Shown in pieces: positions 50,626-59,596 of a DNA stretch of 64,000 nt (positions are counted from its first letter, which is position 1; each line of letters opens with the position of its first letter). The notes under the pieces are model-generated. The model searched no databases. It was not told the DNA's origin and worked only from the letters and a program-made list of their open reading frames with translations. This DNA comes from Erwinia rhapontici (GTDB lineage: Bacteria > Pseudomonadota > Gammaproteobacteria > Enterobacterales > Enterobacteriaceae), in the NCBI RefSeq assembly GCF_012271765.1, contig NZ_VRKO01000007.1, forward strand, positions 1 through 64,000. The letters run 5' to 3'. Both the position numbers and the translations under genes were made by a program.

Positions 50626-51144
50626 TCATTTCAGGATGCCACTGAAGGCTTTTGCCGCCGTTAATTTTTTTTCAACCCATGAAGGCCTTTTCCCGGCCTC
50701 CCGACAGTTGTAGAGAAATACGCCAGTTTTTGATTCAGGCTTTAAAGTGTTCTGTGGTCGAGTATCCACAAAGGAGTAATCAATTTTATTTTCCTCAACA
50801 GACACCCTTCCTCCTGTATGAATTAAAGTCCAGCTATTATGCATCGTATGGTTTTCAATCAATCCAAAAGGAGTGAAACCCCATGAATCAAAAAAGACTT
50901 TCAATGCATTTGGGGAGTAGTCAGTAGCGATAAGTGCAAACTGAATTTGTTCTCCTGTTCCTTCAAGATAGGCGTCCTTCTCAAGTTTGCTTAACACACG
51001 ATCCTTTACCTGGTAACCTTTGCAGGTAAGATAGACATCTCGTCCTGCTGAGGGTTGTGTATATATCATATTGTCGTTCTTTTCAGCAGCACCTGCTGAA
51101 AATGACAGCGCCAGAATTGATGCGCAAGTCAAAAAAGACTTCAT
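50626..51144 (-). CDS. Secreted protein of unknown function
   Basis: 172-aa exported protein, not recognised. Signal peptide MKSFLTCASILALSFSAGAA with cleavage before EKND. The mature part has two Cys (YLTCKGYQV and FLYNCREAGK) that could pair. The pattern of an early cysteine strand (VYLTCKG) and a late one (GVFLYNC) is seen in several small periplasmic enterobacterial proteins. Lower GC than its right-hand neighbours. It is a single-gene unit between an MCP-linked gene and a quinone reductase operon. Confidence 0.7.
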   Translation of the reverse strand: MKSFLTCASILALSFSAGAAEKNDNMIYTQPSAGRDVYLTCKGYQVKDRVLSKLEKDAYLEGTGEQIQFALIATDYSPNALKVFFDSWGFTPFGLIENHTMHNSWTLIHTGGRVSVEENKIDYSFVDTRPQNTLKPESKTGVFLYNCREAGKRPSWVEKKLTAAKAFSGILK

Positions 51145-51246
51145 TGATTTCCCTTTTCGTTTACCAGGACATTATCGTCATATTATTACACTGGAGTCAG
51201 TGTGACCAACTCCAGCCCGGTAAAAAAGCGTTTCCTCTAAAGAATT

Positions 51247-52230
51247 TCACGCCATTGTCAGCACAATTTTCCCGGCATTCAGGCCCGACTCCATACGCTG
51301 ATGGGCAGCAGCGGCTTCCGCTAAGGGATAGATGCTGTCGATAACCGGATTAAGCGTGCCATCGTTAAACTTTGCCAGCCACTGTTCACGAAAACGGCGT
51401 GACATGCTGTGTTTCACTTCCTGTGAGCGGGACTTCATCACCGTGCCCATAATTTGCAAATGACGATAGAGAAGTCTGTCGAGAGGAATACGGGCATTTT
51501 CAATTCCCCCCATGATGCCGATTTGAACAAGACGCCCACCAAAATCCAGCGCGTTGATATTACGCTCAAAGTAAGGCGCACCAATGAAATCAAGAATGAG
51601 GTTAACACCGCTGCCGTGAGTTAACTGCGCCACCCTTTCAGCGAAATCTTCATTCTGATAATCAATGACAGAATGAGCACCCAGCGCAATAGCCTGTTGA
51701 TGATGTTCAGCTTTCGCCGTGGTGATTACGTTTGCACCCGTGGCCCTTGCCAGCTGAACAGCGGCCCCGCCCACACCGCCAGTACCGGCATGGATCAAAA
51801 CTGTTTCCCCCGCCTGCAATTTGCCAAGATGGATCAGGGCTTCGTGGGCCGTGACGAAGACTTCAGTGATGGCTGCGGCCTGAATATAATTCAGTCGGTC
51901 AGGAATGGGCATCGCCATACGGTAATCGATGCGGGAAACGTCAGCATAGGCTCCACCGCCCACGATCCCCATTACCCGAACGCCGACCTTATAGCCTTCT
52001 ACCGCTGACCCTGTTGCGATAACTTCACCCGCTATTTCCAGCCCCATAATGGTTGAATCACCAAAGTCTGGCCGTCCGTACCCGCCGCGCCGGTGGGTCA
52101 GGTCAGCGCGGTTAACGCCGGCAGCATGGTTGCGTACCAGCAGGTCGTGTGGACGGAGAACCGGCTGCGCGATATCTGTCAGGTGCAGCACATCCGGCGC
52201 ACCGAATTGATCAAAAGTAATGGCTTTCAT
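51247..52230 (-). CDS. Zinc-type alcohol dehydrogenase-like quinone oxidoreductase
   Basis: 327-aa NADPH:quinone oxidoreductase of the MDR superfamily. The nucleotide motif is HAGTGGVGGAAVQLARATGA (about 142-160); N-terminal blocks AITFDQFGAPDVLHL and HRRGGYGRPDFGDSTIMGLEIAGEVIATG are typical of the QOR/PIG3 group. No structural or catalytic zinc ligand pattern is seen, as expected for quinone reductases. Third gene of the aldehyde dehydrogenase / CMD-like / QOR operon, 48 bp after the CMD-like gene. Confidence 0.9.
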   Translation of the reverse strand: MKAITFDQFGAPDVLHLTDIAQPVLRPHDLLVRNHAAGVNRADLTHRRGGYGRPDFGDSTIMGLEIAGEVIATGSAVEGYKVGVRVMGIVGGGAYADVSRIDYRMAMPIPDRLNYIQAAAITEVFVTAHEALIHLGKLQAGETVLIHAGTGGVGGAAVQLARATGANVITTAKAEHHQQAIALGAHSVIDYQNEDFAERVAQLTHGSGVNLILDFIGAPYFERNINALDFGGRLVQIGIMGGIENARIPLDRLLYRHLQIMGTVMKSRSQEVKHSMSRRFREQWLAKFNDGTLNPVIDSIYPLAEAAAAHQRMESGLNAGKIVLTMA

Positions 52231-52278
52231 CGTTGTTTTTCCTCTGTTATTTATCTAATACCCATCTGCCCCGGCTTT

Positions 52279-52611
52279 TCAGGCAGTCTGGTTGCCAGCA
52301 AAGGTGGCATTGGCGTAAGCCGACGCGGTGATCGCTGCCGGGAACCCGGCATAAAAAGCCAGATGGGTGATCACTTCGCTTAACTCCGTCTCGGTTAAGC
52401 CATTCTGGATGCCACGCTTCAGGTGTGCCGGTAACTCGTTGGCGTGGTTCAGTGCAATCAGACAGGCAATCGTAATCAGGCTGCGATCTCGCGGGGCGAG
52501 CGCGGGGTCGGCCCAGACCTCGGTGTAAAGTGGATGCTCCACGAATTCGGCAAGCCTGGGTGTAAATGGGCGCGCAGCGGCACGCGGGCTGGTAAAGTCG
52601 ATCGGTTTCAT
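52279..52611 (-). CDS. Carboxymuconolactone decarboxylase family protein
   Basis: 110-aa protein of the CMD/AhpD-like fold. The helical core ALAPRDRSLITIACLIALNHANELPAHLKRGIQNGLTETEL is typical of the gamma-carboxymuconolactone decarboxylase type. The CxxC of peroxidase-type AhpD proteins is absent, so a thiol peroxidase role is unlikely. It lies between an aldehyde dehydrogenase and a quinone reductase on one transcript, 19 bp after the dehydrogenase gene. Physiological substrate unknown. Confidence 0.85.
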   Translation of the reverse strand: MKPIDFTSPRAAARPFTPRLAEFVEHPLYTEVWADPALAPRDRSLITIACLIALNHANELPAHLKRGIQNGLTETELSEVITHLAFYAGFPAAITASAYANATFAGNQTA

Positions 52612-52630
52612 AAGGAGTTCCTTAGGTGGC

Positions 52631-54070
52631 TCAAATCTGGCTGATAAATTTATTTGTCAGGTATGGCGCGATGCCTTCGCGGCCGCCTTCTGACCCATGA
52701 CCGCTCTCCTTCATGCCGCCAAAAGGCAACTCGGTTGCGACAATACGATACTGATTGATACCGATCATGCCCGCTTCGAGGCCATCGCCGACATCCAGCG
52801 CGGTGCGCGCATTGGTGGTGAAGGCGTAGGCTGAAAGCGCATAGGGCAGCCGGTTGGCTTCGACCAGTCCGTCTTCAAGGGCATCAAACGGACGCATGAT
52901 GGCAATCGGGCCGAAGGGTTCTTCATGCATGATGCGCGCGCTCATTGGCACGTTGGCCAGCACTGTGGGTTCAAAGAAATAGCCGGGGCCATCGATGCGT
53001 TTTCCCCCGGTGAGGATCACCGCTCCCTGCTCAACGGCATCGGCGATAAGCCCGCCCATTTTTTCTACCTGTCGCAAATTGGCTAAAGGCCCCACCTGCG
53101 TTCCTGTCGCCATGCCATCGCCAATGACGAGCTGTTTTGTTGCAGCAACGAAGCGTTCGACAAAGCGGTCGTAAACATCATGCTGGATAAGAAAGCGGGT
53201 TGAGGAGATACAAATCTGGCCGGTGCCGCGGAACCGGTTTGCGGCACCCTCTTCCGCCGCTTTTTCGATGTCGGCATCATTGAACACCAGCACTGGCCCG
53301 TGACCACCCAACTCCAGCGTGATGGGTTTGACGCCTGCCGCCGCGCGTTCTGACAGCAGGCGACCTACCGGAACGGAGCCGGTAAAGGCGACCTTTCTGA
53401 TGATTGGTGAGGCGATGAGGGTTGAGGAAACGCTGTCCGGAACACCAAAAACGATCTGCAATACACCTTTCGGCAGGCCCGCATCGTCCAGGCAACGTGC
53501 CAGTGCCAGCGCTGTCGCCGGGCTCTCTTCGCCGGGCTTCAGGATAACGCTACACCCTGCCGCAAGGGCTGCAGAAAGTTTGCGTGCCGGGGTGATGGCC
53601 GGAAAATTCCAGGGCGTGAATGCCGCAACCGGACCGATAGCCTGGCGTTTGACGAGCTGCTGAACCCCGGGCCGGTTCGCCGGGACGATACGACCGTCAA
53701 TACGCCGCGCTTCTTCGGCAAACCACTCGAAGTAATCGGCAGCGCGCTGCACTTCATCACGGCTTTCCGCCAGCGGCTTACCCTCTTCTAACGTCATCAG
53801 TGTTGCAATATGGTCTGCCCGTTCACGCATCAATCCCGCTGCTTTTTTCATTATCATTGCGCGCTGTTCGGGAACGGTATGGCGCCAGATGGCGAAGTTG
53901 TCAGATGCGGCGTTCAGGGCACGTTGAATGTCTGCGTCTGTTGCCATTGGAAGACGGCCCAGAACAGCGCCGTTCGCTGGGTTGATGACGGGCGACGTAT
54001 CCCGCTCACCTGCTGATTCCCAGCAACCATTAATAAAAAGATACAGTGGATCATAAGATGGTGTTTGCAT
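52631..54070 (-). CDS. NAD(P)-dependent aldehyde dehydrogenase, succinate-semialdehyde type (GabD-like)
   Basis: 479-aa aldehyde dehydrogenase. Blocks: FTPWNFPAITPARKL, FTGSVPVGRLLSERAAAGVK, LELGGHGPVLVFND (general base Glu), GTGQICISSTRF (nucleophile Cys) and GGMKESGHGSEGGREGI. Similar length and motifs to GabD, so a second semialdehyde dehydrogenase beside sad at 42060. Heads the three-gene operon and is divergent from a LysR gene at 54188 that probably controls it. The aldehyde substrate may differ from succinate semialdehyde, since the operon partners point to reactive carbonyl or quinone detoxification. Confidence 0.9.
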   Translation of the reverse strand: MQTPSYDPLYLFINGCWESAGERDTSPVINPANGAVLGRLPMATDADIQRALNAASDNFAIWRHTVPEQRAMIMKKAAGLMRERADHIATLMTLEEGKPLAESRDEVQRAADYFEWFAEEARRIDGRIVPANRPGVQQLVKRQAIGPVAAFTPWNFPAITPARKLSAALAAGCSVILKPGEESPATALALARCLDDAGLPKGVLQIVFGVPDSVSSTLIASPIIRKVAFTGSVPVGRLLSERAAAGVKPITLELGGHGPVLVFNDADIEKAAEEGAANRFRGTGQICISSTRFLIQHDVYDRFVERFVAATKQLVIGDGMATGTQVGPLANLRQVEKMGGLIADAVEQGAVILTGGKRIDGPGYFFEPTVLANVPMSARIMHEEPFGPIAIMRPFDALEDGLVEANRLPYALSAYAFTTNARTALDVGDGLEAGMIGINQYRIVATELPFGGMKESGHGSEGGREGIAPYLTNKFISQI

Positions 54071-54187
54071 GGCCTTTTCCTCTTCGGATTATTCAGGGAT
54101 GTTTTTCCGGTGAGAAGAAGCTTAAGGGGTTAGCAGGTAGCTGATAAGATAGCCCCTGCCCACAACAGCTATGCAGAGAACGCACAA

Positions 54188-55102
54188 ATGCAGTCAGAAA
54201 AATTCGCAGAGTTTCTTGGTGTGTTTGCCGATGTTGCGCGGGAGAGCAGTTTTTCCGCTGCGGGCCGGCGGCGTGGTCGCACGCCCTCGTCGATTGGTCG
54301 TCAGATTGATGCGCTTGAAGCCTGGCTGGACACCCCCTTATTCCTTCGCTCCACGCGCCATCTGACCCTGACGGATGCGGGAGAAGTGCTGCTGGTTCGC
54401 GCCCGCCAGATACTTGATTCGCTGGAAGACACCCGGCAGGAGCTGGCATCAATGAAGGGGGAAGTTGCCGGCGTTCTGCGCGTGGCCTGCTTCCCGACGT
54501 TCGGTAAACGCTATCTTTTACCGGTGATGGGGCAACTGGCGCGAAAATATCCTGAGTTAAAGGTTGAACTGGATCTCACCGAGCGCATTGCCGATCCCGT
54601 GGCTGAACGTCTGGATGTGGTTATCCGTATCGGTGATATGTCGGACAGTACGCTCATTGGCAGCCGTATCGCGCTGCAGAAGCGAGTCCTGTGCGCCAGC
54701 CCGGATTATCTGAACGCGGCGGGGCAACCGGCGCAGCTTCCGGACATTGCATCACATCGTCTGATCGATAAATTACACGGCGCTGATCTGCTTGGCTGGA
54801 CCGATGTACTGGGGCATCCGGCGCGTTGTTCGCATTCGCAGCCGGTGTTTGGCTGCGATGATTTTGAAGGAATGCGCCAGGCGGCGCTGGAAGGCCTGGG
54901 CATTGCTTACCTGCCGGACTGGGTTGTTGGCATGGATATTAAAACTGGCCTGTTACAGCAGATTTTTCCTGAATGGTCAGAACAGCCCGAAGCCTGCACC
55001 GGCATCCATGCCCTGCGCGCCCTGCGCAACCCGCCTGCTCGCGTCAGCGTATTCATGGATTATCTGCGTGCTTCTATCGGTCAGCCCCCTGTGTGGTCTT
55101 AG
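54188..55102 (+). CDS. LysR-family transcriptional regulator
   Basis: 304-aa LysR protein. HTH region: SFSAAGRRRGRTPSSIGRQIDALEAWLDTPLFLRSTRHLTLTDAGE (family pattern, about 20-65), with the effector domain beginning VLRVACFPTFGKRYLLPVMGQL. It is divergent from the aldehyde dehydrogenase operon across 117 bp and is the probable regulator of it. The Shine-Dalgarno sequence is weak (AGAGAA about 8 nt upstream). Confidence 0.9.
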   Translation: MQSEKFAEFLGVFADVARESSFSAAGRRRGRTPSSIGRQIDALEAWLDTPLFLRSTRHLTLTDAGEVLLVRARQILDSLEDTRQELASMKGEVAGVLRVACFPTFGKRYLLPVMGQLARKYPELKVELDLTERIADPVAERLDVVIRIGDMSDSTLIGSRIALQKRVLCASPDYLNAAGQPAQLPDIASHRLIDKLHGADLLGWTDVLGHPARCSHSQPVFGCDDFEGMRQAALEGLGIAYLPDWVVGMDIKTGLLQQIFPEWSEQPEACTGIHALRALRNPPARVSVFMDYLRASIGQPPVWS

Positions 55103-55217
55103 CTATTCATGTAGAACCGAGAGAAGAACGCAGAGAAAGTGTGAAATATAAAAACAGTATTTTGTGGTTTATATTAAAAATAGAGTTTTAAACCACATAA
55201 TAATGGATTTATCTTGC

Positions 55218-55246
55218 TTCGCACTTTGCTGGATTAACACTATAAT
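55218..55246 (+). promoter_or_regulatory. Promoter of the hipBA pair
   Basis: The -10 TATAAT (55241-55246) is a perfect consensus; the best -35 at 17-bp spacing is TTCGCA (55218-55223). An AT-rich stretch with runs of A and T lies upstream. HipB-type antitoxins usually autorepress here, but no clear operator pair was identified. Confidence 0.55.
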
Positions 55247-55284
55247 GGTGGCTGTTACCTCATCTCACGGACCTGAACCACTTT

Positions 55285-55605
55285 ATGATGGATTTAACTC
55301 TCAGTAAGCCCGATGAAATCGTTAAGCTGCTGTGCGAGCGACTGCGCAAAGAGCGTCTGCTGCAACAGATGACCCAGGCTGAAGTGGCTGCCAGGGCCGG
55401 GATCGGTGTGAACACTGTGTCCAACCTGGAGTCCGGGCGCAATGTCGGGTTTGAAAACCTGGTGAGAGTGGCGATGGTGCTGGGTCGTGGCAAAGAGCTG
55501 GAGGCGCTGTTTGCCCCTCAGATCGACAGTCTGGACGATTTGCGGCGTTTTGAGAAAACCACCACCCGCCAGCGGGTAAAAAAGAGCGCGCATCATGGTG
55601 AATAA
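55285..55605 (+). CDS. hipB: HipB-like XRE-family antitoxin
   Basis: 106-aa DNA-binding protein. The XRE/Cro HTH spans about residues 15-75 (LRKERLLQQMTQAEVAARAGIGVNTVSNLESGRNVGFENLVRVA, family pattern), and the C-terminal tail is basic (FEKTTTRQRVKKSAHHGE). In HipBA modules this protein neutralises the HipA kinase and represses the operon. It overlaps the hipA-like gene by 11 bp, so the two are translationally coupled. Two adjacent ATG codons at 55285 and 55288 are possible starts. Confidence 0.88.
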   Translation: MMDLTLSKPDEIVKLLCERLRKERLLQQMTQAEVAARAGIGVNTVSNLESGRNVGFENLVRVAMVLGRGKELEALFAPQIDSLDDLRRFEKTTTRQRVKKSAHHGE

Positions 55606-56860
55606 AGTCGATGTCTGGTACGAGGGATGGGGCGATCGCTGGCTCTGGGGATCGCTGGTATCCTCGACGGCGCTCACCGGGCGGCCGGTGATCCTGTTTG
55701 AGTACAGCGAAGAGGCGGTTCGCCGTGGCCTGGAGCTGGCCTCCCTCACCCTGCCGCTGAAGGGGCCCCGCCTGCGCAGAGACTTCCCGGTTCATCAGTT
55801 GGGCCTTCCCGGCCCGGTTTATGACGCACTTCCTGATGGTTGGGGCATGTTGTTGATGGACCGACTGTTCCGCCAGCGCGGGCTCAATGCGGCACGGATT
55901 GGACCGTTAGAACGCCTGACCTGGATCGGCAACAATGCGATGGGTGCCATGTCATTTGAACCGTCACAGTCTGAAGCCGCAGGGCCGACTGAAGATATCG
56001 GCCTCGCACAACTCTCCGCTGAAGTTCAGGAAGTACTGGAGGGCGAAGGCGGTGGGTTTTTGCAAAGGCTGTTGCAGATGGGAGGCTCGCCACAGGGTGC
56101 AAGACCGAAAGCGCTGCTGTATCGCGATCCGAATAGCGGTCACTTCAGCACCGCCAGCACACCGGGCCTTGAAGCCTGGCTCATCAAGTTCCCTGCCCGG
56201 CAGGAACATCCGGAAGTCTGTGCCATTGAAGCTGTCTATGCGCACTGTCTGCGCGAGTGCCAAATCAGTACGCCAGATACCGCGTATTTTGCCCTTCCCA
56301 ACGGACAGGCTGCTTTTGCTTCGCGGCGATTTGATCGGCAAAACGGCCTGCGTGTACCGATGCAGAGTCTTGCGGCTTACACCGGGGCCAATTACCAGGT
56401 GGCGGGCGTGCTGGACTACACCAACTTCCTGCGTGCTACTCAGCTCTGCACCAATGACGTCAGGCAGAAAGTGCTGGCATTTGAACGGGTGGTGTTCAAC
56501 GTGGTGTTCAACAATCGCGACGATCATCCGAAGAACTTCGCGTATTGCATGTCGGCAAGTGGCGAGTGGGCGCTGGCCCCTGCATATGATGTGACGTACT
56601 GCGAAGGCCCGGGCGGCTATCATCAAATGGATGTGATGGGAGAAGCGCTGGATATTGGTCGCGAACATCTGCTCGCGTTAGGTGAACAGGAAGCGGAACT
56701 GACCGCCCCGCAGGTGGATGCCATGCTGGAAAAATATTGCACCATTGCCTCTGGTTTTGCTGGCAAAGCGGACGAGCTGTTTCCCGGACGCATCACCGCT
56801 GAGACGCTGCATACCCTTCAGGGGCGTATTGATGACAATATTGCACGCATGCAAAAGTAG
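55595..56860 (+). CDS. hipA: HipA-like serine/threonine kinase toxin
   Basis: 421-aa kinase-like protein of the HipA family. An N-terminal subdomain with LPDGWGMLLMDRLFRQRG (about 78-95) precedes the core: P-loop-like GGSPQGARPKALL (about 165-177), catalytic block FNNRDDHPKNFAY (about 307-319) and the metal-binding LAPAYDVTY near 330. All expected kinase residues are present. E. coli HipA phosphorylates glutamyl-tRNA synthetase and causes persistence; the target here is unknown. It lies in a two-gene module with hipB. Confidence 0.9.
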   Translation: MVNKVDVWYEGWGDRWLWGSLVSSTALTGRPVILFEYSEEAVRRGLELASLTLPLKGPRLRRDFPVHQLGLPGPVYDALPDGWGMLLMDRLFRQRGLNAARIGPLERLTWIGNNAMGAMSFEPSQSEAAGPTEDIGLAQLSAEVQEVLEGEGGGFLQRLLQMGGSPQGARPKALLYRDPNSGHFSTASTPGLEAWLIKFPARQEHPEVCAIEAVYAHCLRECQISTPDTAYFALPNGQAAFASRRFDRQNGLRVPMQSLAAYTGANYQVAGVLDYTNFLRATQLCTNDVRQKVLAFERVVFNVVFNNRDDHPKNFAYCMSASGEWALAPAYDVTYCEGPGGYHQMDVMGEALDIGREHLLALGEQEAELTAPQVDAMLEKYCTIASGFAGKADELFPGRITAETLHTLQGRIDDNIARMQK

Positions 56861-56900
56861 TTTTCGCCCGCAGGCTGGTCGTTTCGCAATGCGTTAAACA

Positions 56901-57524
56901 TTAGCATTCTTCTGCTATCACACGGGCAGCATCCCATAATCCCATCATGTGAATAATGGCCCGTTCTACGCCTGCCAGCGGCACATTATCCCGCGCAAGT
57001 GTCGATATCCCCAGCAGGAAACTATCGACGCTGACAGCCAGTGCCAGTGTGTCCTCATTATCCGCTAACTCACCGCTGCTGATGCCCCTTTTTACGCAAT
57101 GCATTATTCCTTCACGGGTACGGCGACGGGACTCCTCCAGCGGCTGGAGGATGTGCCTGTTTTCCGCCGGGCAGGTAAACATGGCACTGAGCGCGACCAT
57201 ACATCCCCTGGGATGTTCAGGCCCATACTGCATCCGGGCTGAATTAGTCAGTGCGGTCTCCAGTGCCTGCCGGGCAGGCAGCTCACTGTCCCACAGCGGT
57301 TCTGTTACCTGTGCATGTGTTTTCAGATAGCAGTTCACGGCTTCATTAAACAGCGCCTCTTTTGACCCAAAGGCGGCATAGAAGCTGGGGGCCGTAATCC
57401 CTCTGCCTATTGATGCTTTCAGCATGGCGAGAGAGGTTGAATCGTAACCATTTTCCCAAAAAAGGTGCATGGCTCTTATCACTGCTTCATCCCGATCAAA
57501 CTGTCTTGGTCGACCTGTTTTCAT
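56901..57524 (-). CDS. TetR-family transcriptional regulator
   Basis: 207-aa TetR-type repressor, N-terminal GRPRQFDRDEAVIRAMHLFWENGYDSTSL followed by PSFYAAFGSKEALFNEAV. It is of the same GRPR-x-FDR group as the regulators at 34417 and 39602. Divergent from the MFS exporter at 57687 across 162 bp that contains a promoter and inverted repeats, so it most likely represses the exporter and itself. The ligand is probably an exporter substrate. Confidence 0.9.
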   Translation of the reverse strand: MKTGRPRQFDRDEAVIRAMHLFWENGYDSTSLAMLKASIGRGITAPSFYAAFGSKEALFNEAVNCYLKTHAQVTEPLWDSELPARQALETALTNSARMQYGPEHPRGCMVALSAMFTCPAENRHILQPLEESRRRTREGIMHCVKRGISSGELADNEDTLALAVSVDSFLLGISTLARDNVPLAGVERAIIHMMGLWDAARVIAEEC

Positions 57525-57550
57525 TATCGCTTCCTCCGCGATTTATACTA

Positions 57551-57611
57551 ATCGATACATATTTAATTGACAACGCTGAGAGCGACAATGCAACATATGT
57601 ATCGATCGGTA
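57551..57611. promoter_or_regulatory. TetR/MFS intergenic operator region
   Basis: Perfect 12-bp inverted repeat: ATCGATACATAT (57551-57562) and ATATGTATCGAT (57595-57606), 32 bp apart, flanking a TTGACA -35 box (57567-57572) for the exporter. The right arm runs into TATCGATCGGTA (57600-57611), which fits TA-N-CGATCG-N-TA, the same pattern as the two sites at the bhsA promoter. This layout suggests repression by a TetR dimer or pair of dimers. Confidence 0.65.
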
Positions 57612-57686
57612 TGTATTTATCGCGATATTGCCTCCGTCGCCTGAAGCGATAGCGGCAGGCCCTGAATTGACTTAACAGGCTGAATA

Positions 57687-58907
57687 ATGAAAACACAGCA
57701 ACACAACAGAGAAGCTCAGCAATTGCCCGTCTTTGCCCTGCTTGCCCTGGCGATGGCCGGCTTTATCTGCATACTGACCGAGACAATCCCTGCCGGATTG
57801 TTGCCGCAAATGAGTACCGGACTCCATATCTCACCGTCGCTGGCCGGACAACTGGTGACGGCGTATGCAGTGGGGTCGTTACTGGCCGCCATTCCCCTTA
57901 CGCTGATGACCCGAACCTGGTCACGCCGAACCGTTCTTCTCAGCACGGTTGGCGGATTTCTGATTTTCAACACGCTGACGGCGATCTCTTCTCACATCGC
58001 CGTCATTTTAATCGCCCGGTTCCTTGCTGGCGCTTCAGCGGGCCTGGCATGGAGCCTGATCGCCGGATATGCGCGAAGAATGGTCGTTCCCTCGCTTCAT
58101 GGACGTGCGCTGGCACTGGCAATGGTTGGCACCCCGATTGCTTTGTCTCTCGGGGTGCCGGCAGGCACATGGATGGGGGCATTTCTCGGATGGCGCCTGA
58201 CTTTTGCTGTGATGTCAGGGCTGTCGGTCATCCTCATTGGCTGGATACTGCTTGCAGTGCCAAATTATCCGGGTGAGCCAGACACAAAAAAAGTGCAGTT
58301 GGGTTCCGTGTTGCGTCTCCCCGGCGTACGGTCAGTGCTGGGTGTGGTGCTGGCGTGGATGCTGGCACACAACATTCTTTACACCTTTATTGCGCCGTTT
58401 ATTGCGCCTGCGGGTCTGGCCGGAAGGATTGATTTGGTATTGCTGGTCTTTGGTATTACCGCCCTGTGCGGCATTTTTATCACCGGCAGAATCATTGATA
58501 CCCATCTGCGCAAAGCAGTGCTGCTGTCACTGTCAGTTTTTGCGGCAGTGTCGCTCGTTTTTGGTGTGGATGCGAGCAACCCGGCAGTGATTTATATCGG
58601 CATAGCCCTATGGGGACTGACGTTCGGCGGAGCGGCAACACTGCTTCAGACAGCGCTGGCAGATGCTGCGGTTGAGCATGCCGATGTGGCGTTGTCGATG
58701 AACGTGGTGACGTGGAACAGCGCTATTGCGTTGGGGGGCATTTCAGGTGGTTTACTGCTGGAACATTACGGAACCGGATCTTTTCCCTGGGCTCTCCTCG
58801 TGGTGTTAATGGTTGCGATAACGGTTGTTGTGCGTTCAAAGCAGGGTTTCCCTGTCGCCAACAGACCCTCCCGAGAACCGTTAAGCAATCAACAGGATTG
58901 CATCTGA
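57687..58907 (+). CDS. MFS transporter, DHA1-type exporter
   Basis: 406-aa inner-membrane transporter with about 12 spans. N-terminal FALLALAMAGFICILTETIPAGLLPQM resembles the AraJ/YdhP/sugar-efflux group of DHA1. The loop RTWSRRTVLLST fits the 2-3 loop and GTPIALSLGVPAGTWMG the motif C region. Probably exports a drug, sugar or arabinose-like compound. Controlled by the divergent TetR gene. A long hairpin lies just after the stop codon. Confidence 0.9.
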   Translation: MKTQQHNREAQQLPVFALLALAMAGFICILTETIPAGLLPQMSTGLHISPSLAGQLVTAYAVGSLLAAIPLTLMTRTWSRRTVLLSTVGGFLIFNTLTAISSHIAVILIARFLAGASAGLAWSLIAGYARRMVVPSLHGRALALAMVGTPIALSLGVPAGTWMGAFLGWRLTFAVMSGLSVILIGWILLAVPNYPGEPDTKKVQLGSVLRLPGVRSVLGVVLAWMLAHNILYTFIAPFIAPAGLAGRIDLVLLVFGITALCGIFITGRIIDTHLRKAVLLSLSVFAAVSLVFGVDASNPAVIYIGIALWGLTFGGAATLLQTALADAAVEHADVALSMNVVTWNSAIALGGISGGLLLEHYGTGSFPWALLVVLMVAITVVVRSKQGFPVANRPSREPLSNQQDCI

Positions 58908-58917
58908 AAAATATTTT

Positions 58918-58950
58918 CGCCCGACCGCAACTTTTGCCTGCGGTCGGGCG
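58918..58950 (+). terminator. Long hairpin after the MFS gene
   Basis: Perfect 12-bp stem CGCCCGACCGCA / TGCGGTCGGGCG (58918-58929, 58939-58950) with a 9-nt loop, 10 bp after the stop codon. No T run follows on the plus strand (AACCTC), so it is a stabiliser or inefficient terminator. Confidence 0.55.
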
Positions 58951-59007
58951 AACCTCTGGTTAAGGTTATCAGGCGCTGTCGCCTGTCCTCACACTGGAGA
59001 GATCATC

Positions 59008-59571
59008 ATGCGTATGAAAAACACCCTGAGCACCCTGGCTGTTGCCGCCGTTCTTGGCCTGGCGCTGCCTGTTACATCCGCTTTTGCCGCCCTGCCGGTC
59101 GGTGAAAAAGCCCCTGACTTCGAGCTTAAAGCGGCCCTGGCCGGGAAACCGACCACCTTCTCACTCCAGCAGGCACTGAAAAAGGGCCCTGTAGTGTTGT
59201 ACTTCTTCCCCGCCGCCTTTAGTGCCGGTTGTACGCTGGAAGCCCACGACTTCGCTGAAGCCACCGACGAATTTACCCAACAGGGTGCGACGGTGATTGG
59301 TGTGACCGCAGGGAATGTGGATCAGATTGCCAAATTTTCCCAGCTGGAGTGCCGCGACAAATTTACCGTTGCCGCCGATCCGGGCGCGAAAGTTGCCGGC
59401 GAGTATCAGAGCACCATGCAGATGAAGGGGCAGACGTTGTCTGACCGTACCTCCTATGTCATCGCGCCGGACGGCAAAATCCTGCTGAGTTATACCGATA
59501 AGAACCCGGATGCGCATATCCAGAAAGCGATGGATGCTGTGAAAAAATACCGTCAGGCCAACCCGGCATAA
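59008..59571 (+). CDS. Periplasmic peroxiredoxin (AhpC/TSA family)
   Basis: 187-aa exported peroxiredoxin. Signal peptide at about 1-27 (ending VTSAFAA), then LPVGEKAPDFELKAALAGKP. Peroxidatic Cys75 is in FSAGCTLEA and a second Cys115 is in LECRDKF. Most peroxiredoxins are cytosolic; an exported one needs a reductant in the periplasm, and the next gene encodes a DsbD-like thiol transporter that could supply it. First gene of a four-gene set with an ECF sigma factor and NrsF-type anti-sigma. A GGAGAG Shine-Dalgarno sequence lies about 8 nt before the ATG. Confidence 0.9.
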   Translation: MRMKNTLSTLAVAAVLGLALPVTSAFAALPVGEKAPDFELKAALAGKPTTFSLQQALKKGPVVLYFFPAAFSAGCTLEAHDFAEATDEFTQQGATVIGVTAGNVDQIAKFSQLECRDKFTVAADPGAKVAGEYQSTMQMKGQTLSDRTSYVIAPDGKILLSYTDKNPDAHIQKAMDAVKKYRQANPA

Positions 59572-59596
59572 CCTTGTTCACTTAAGCAGGTAAAGT

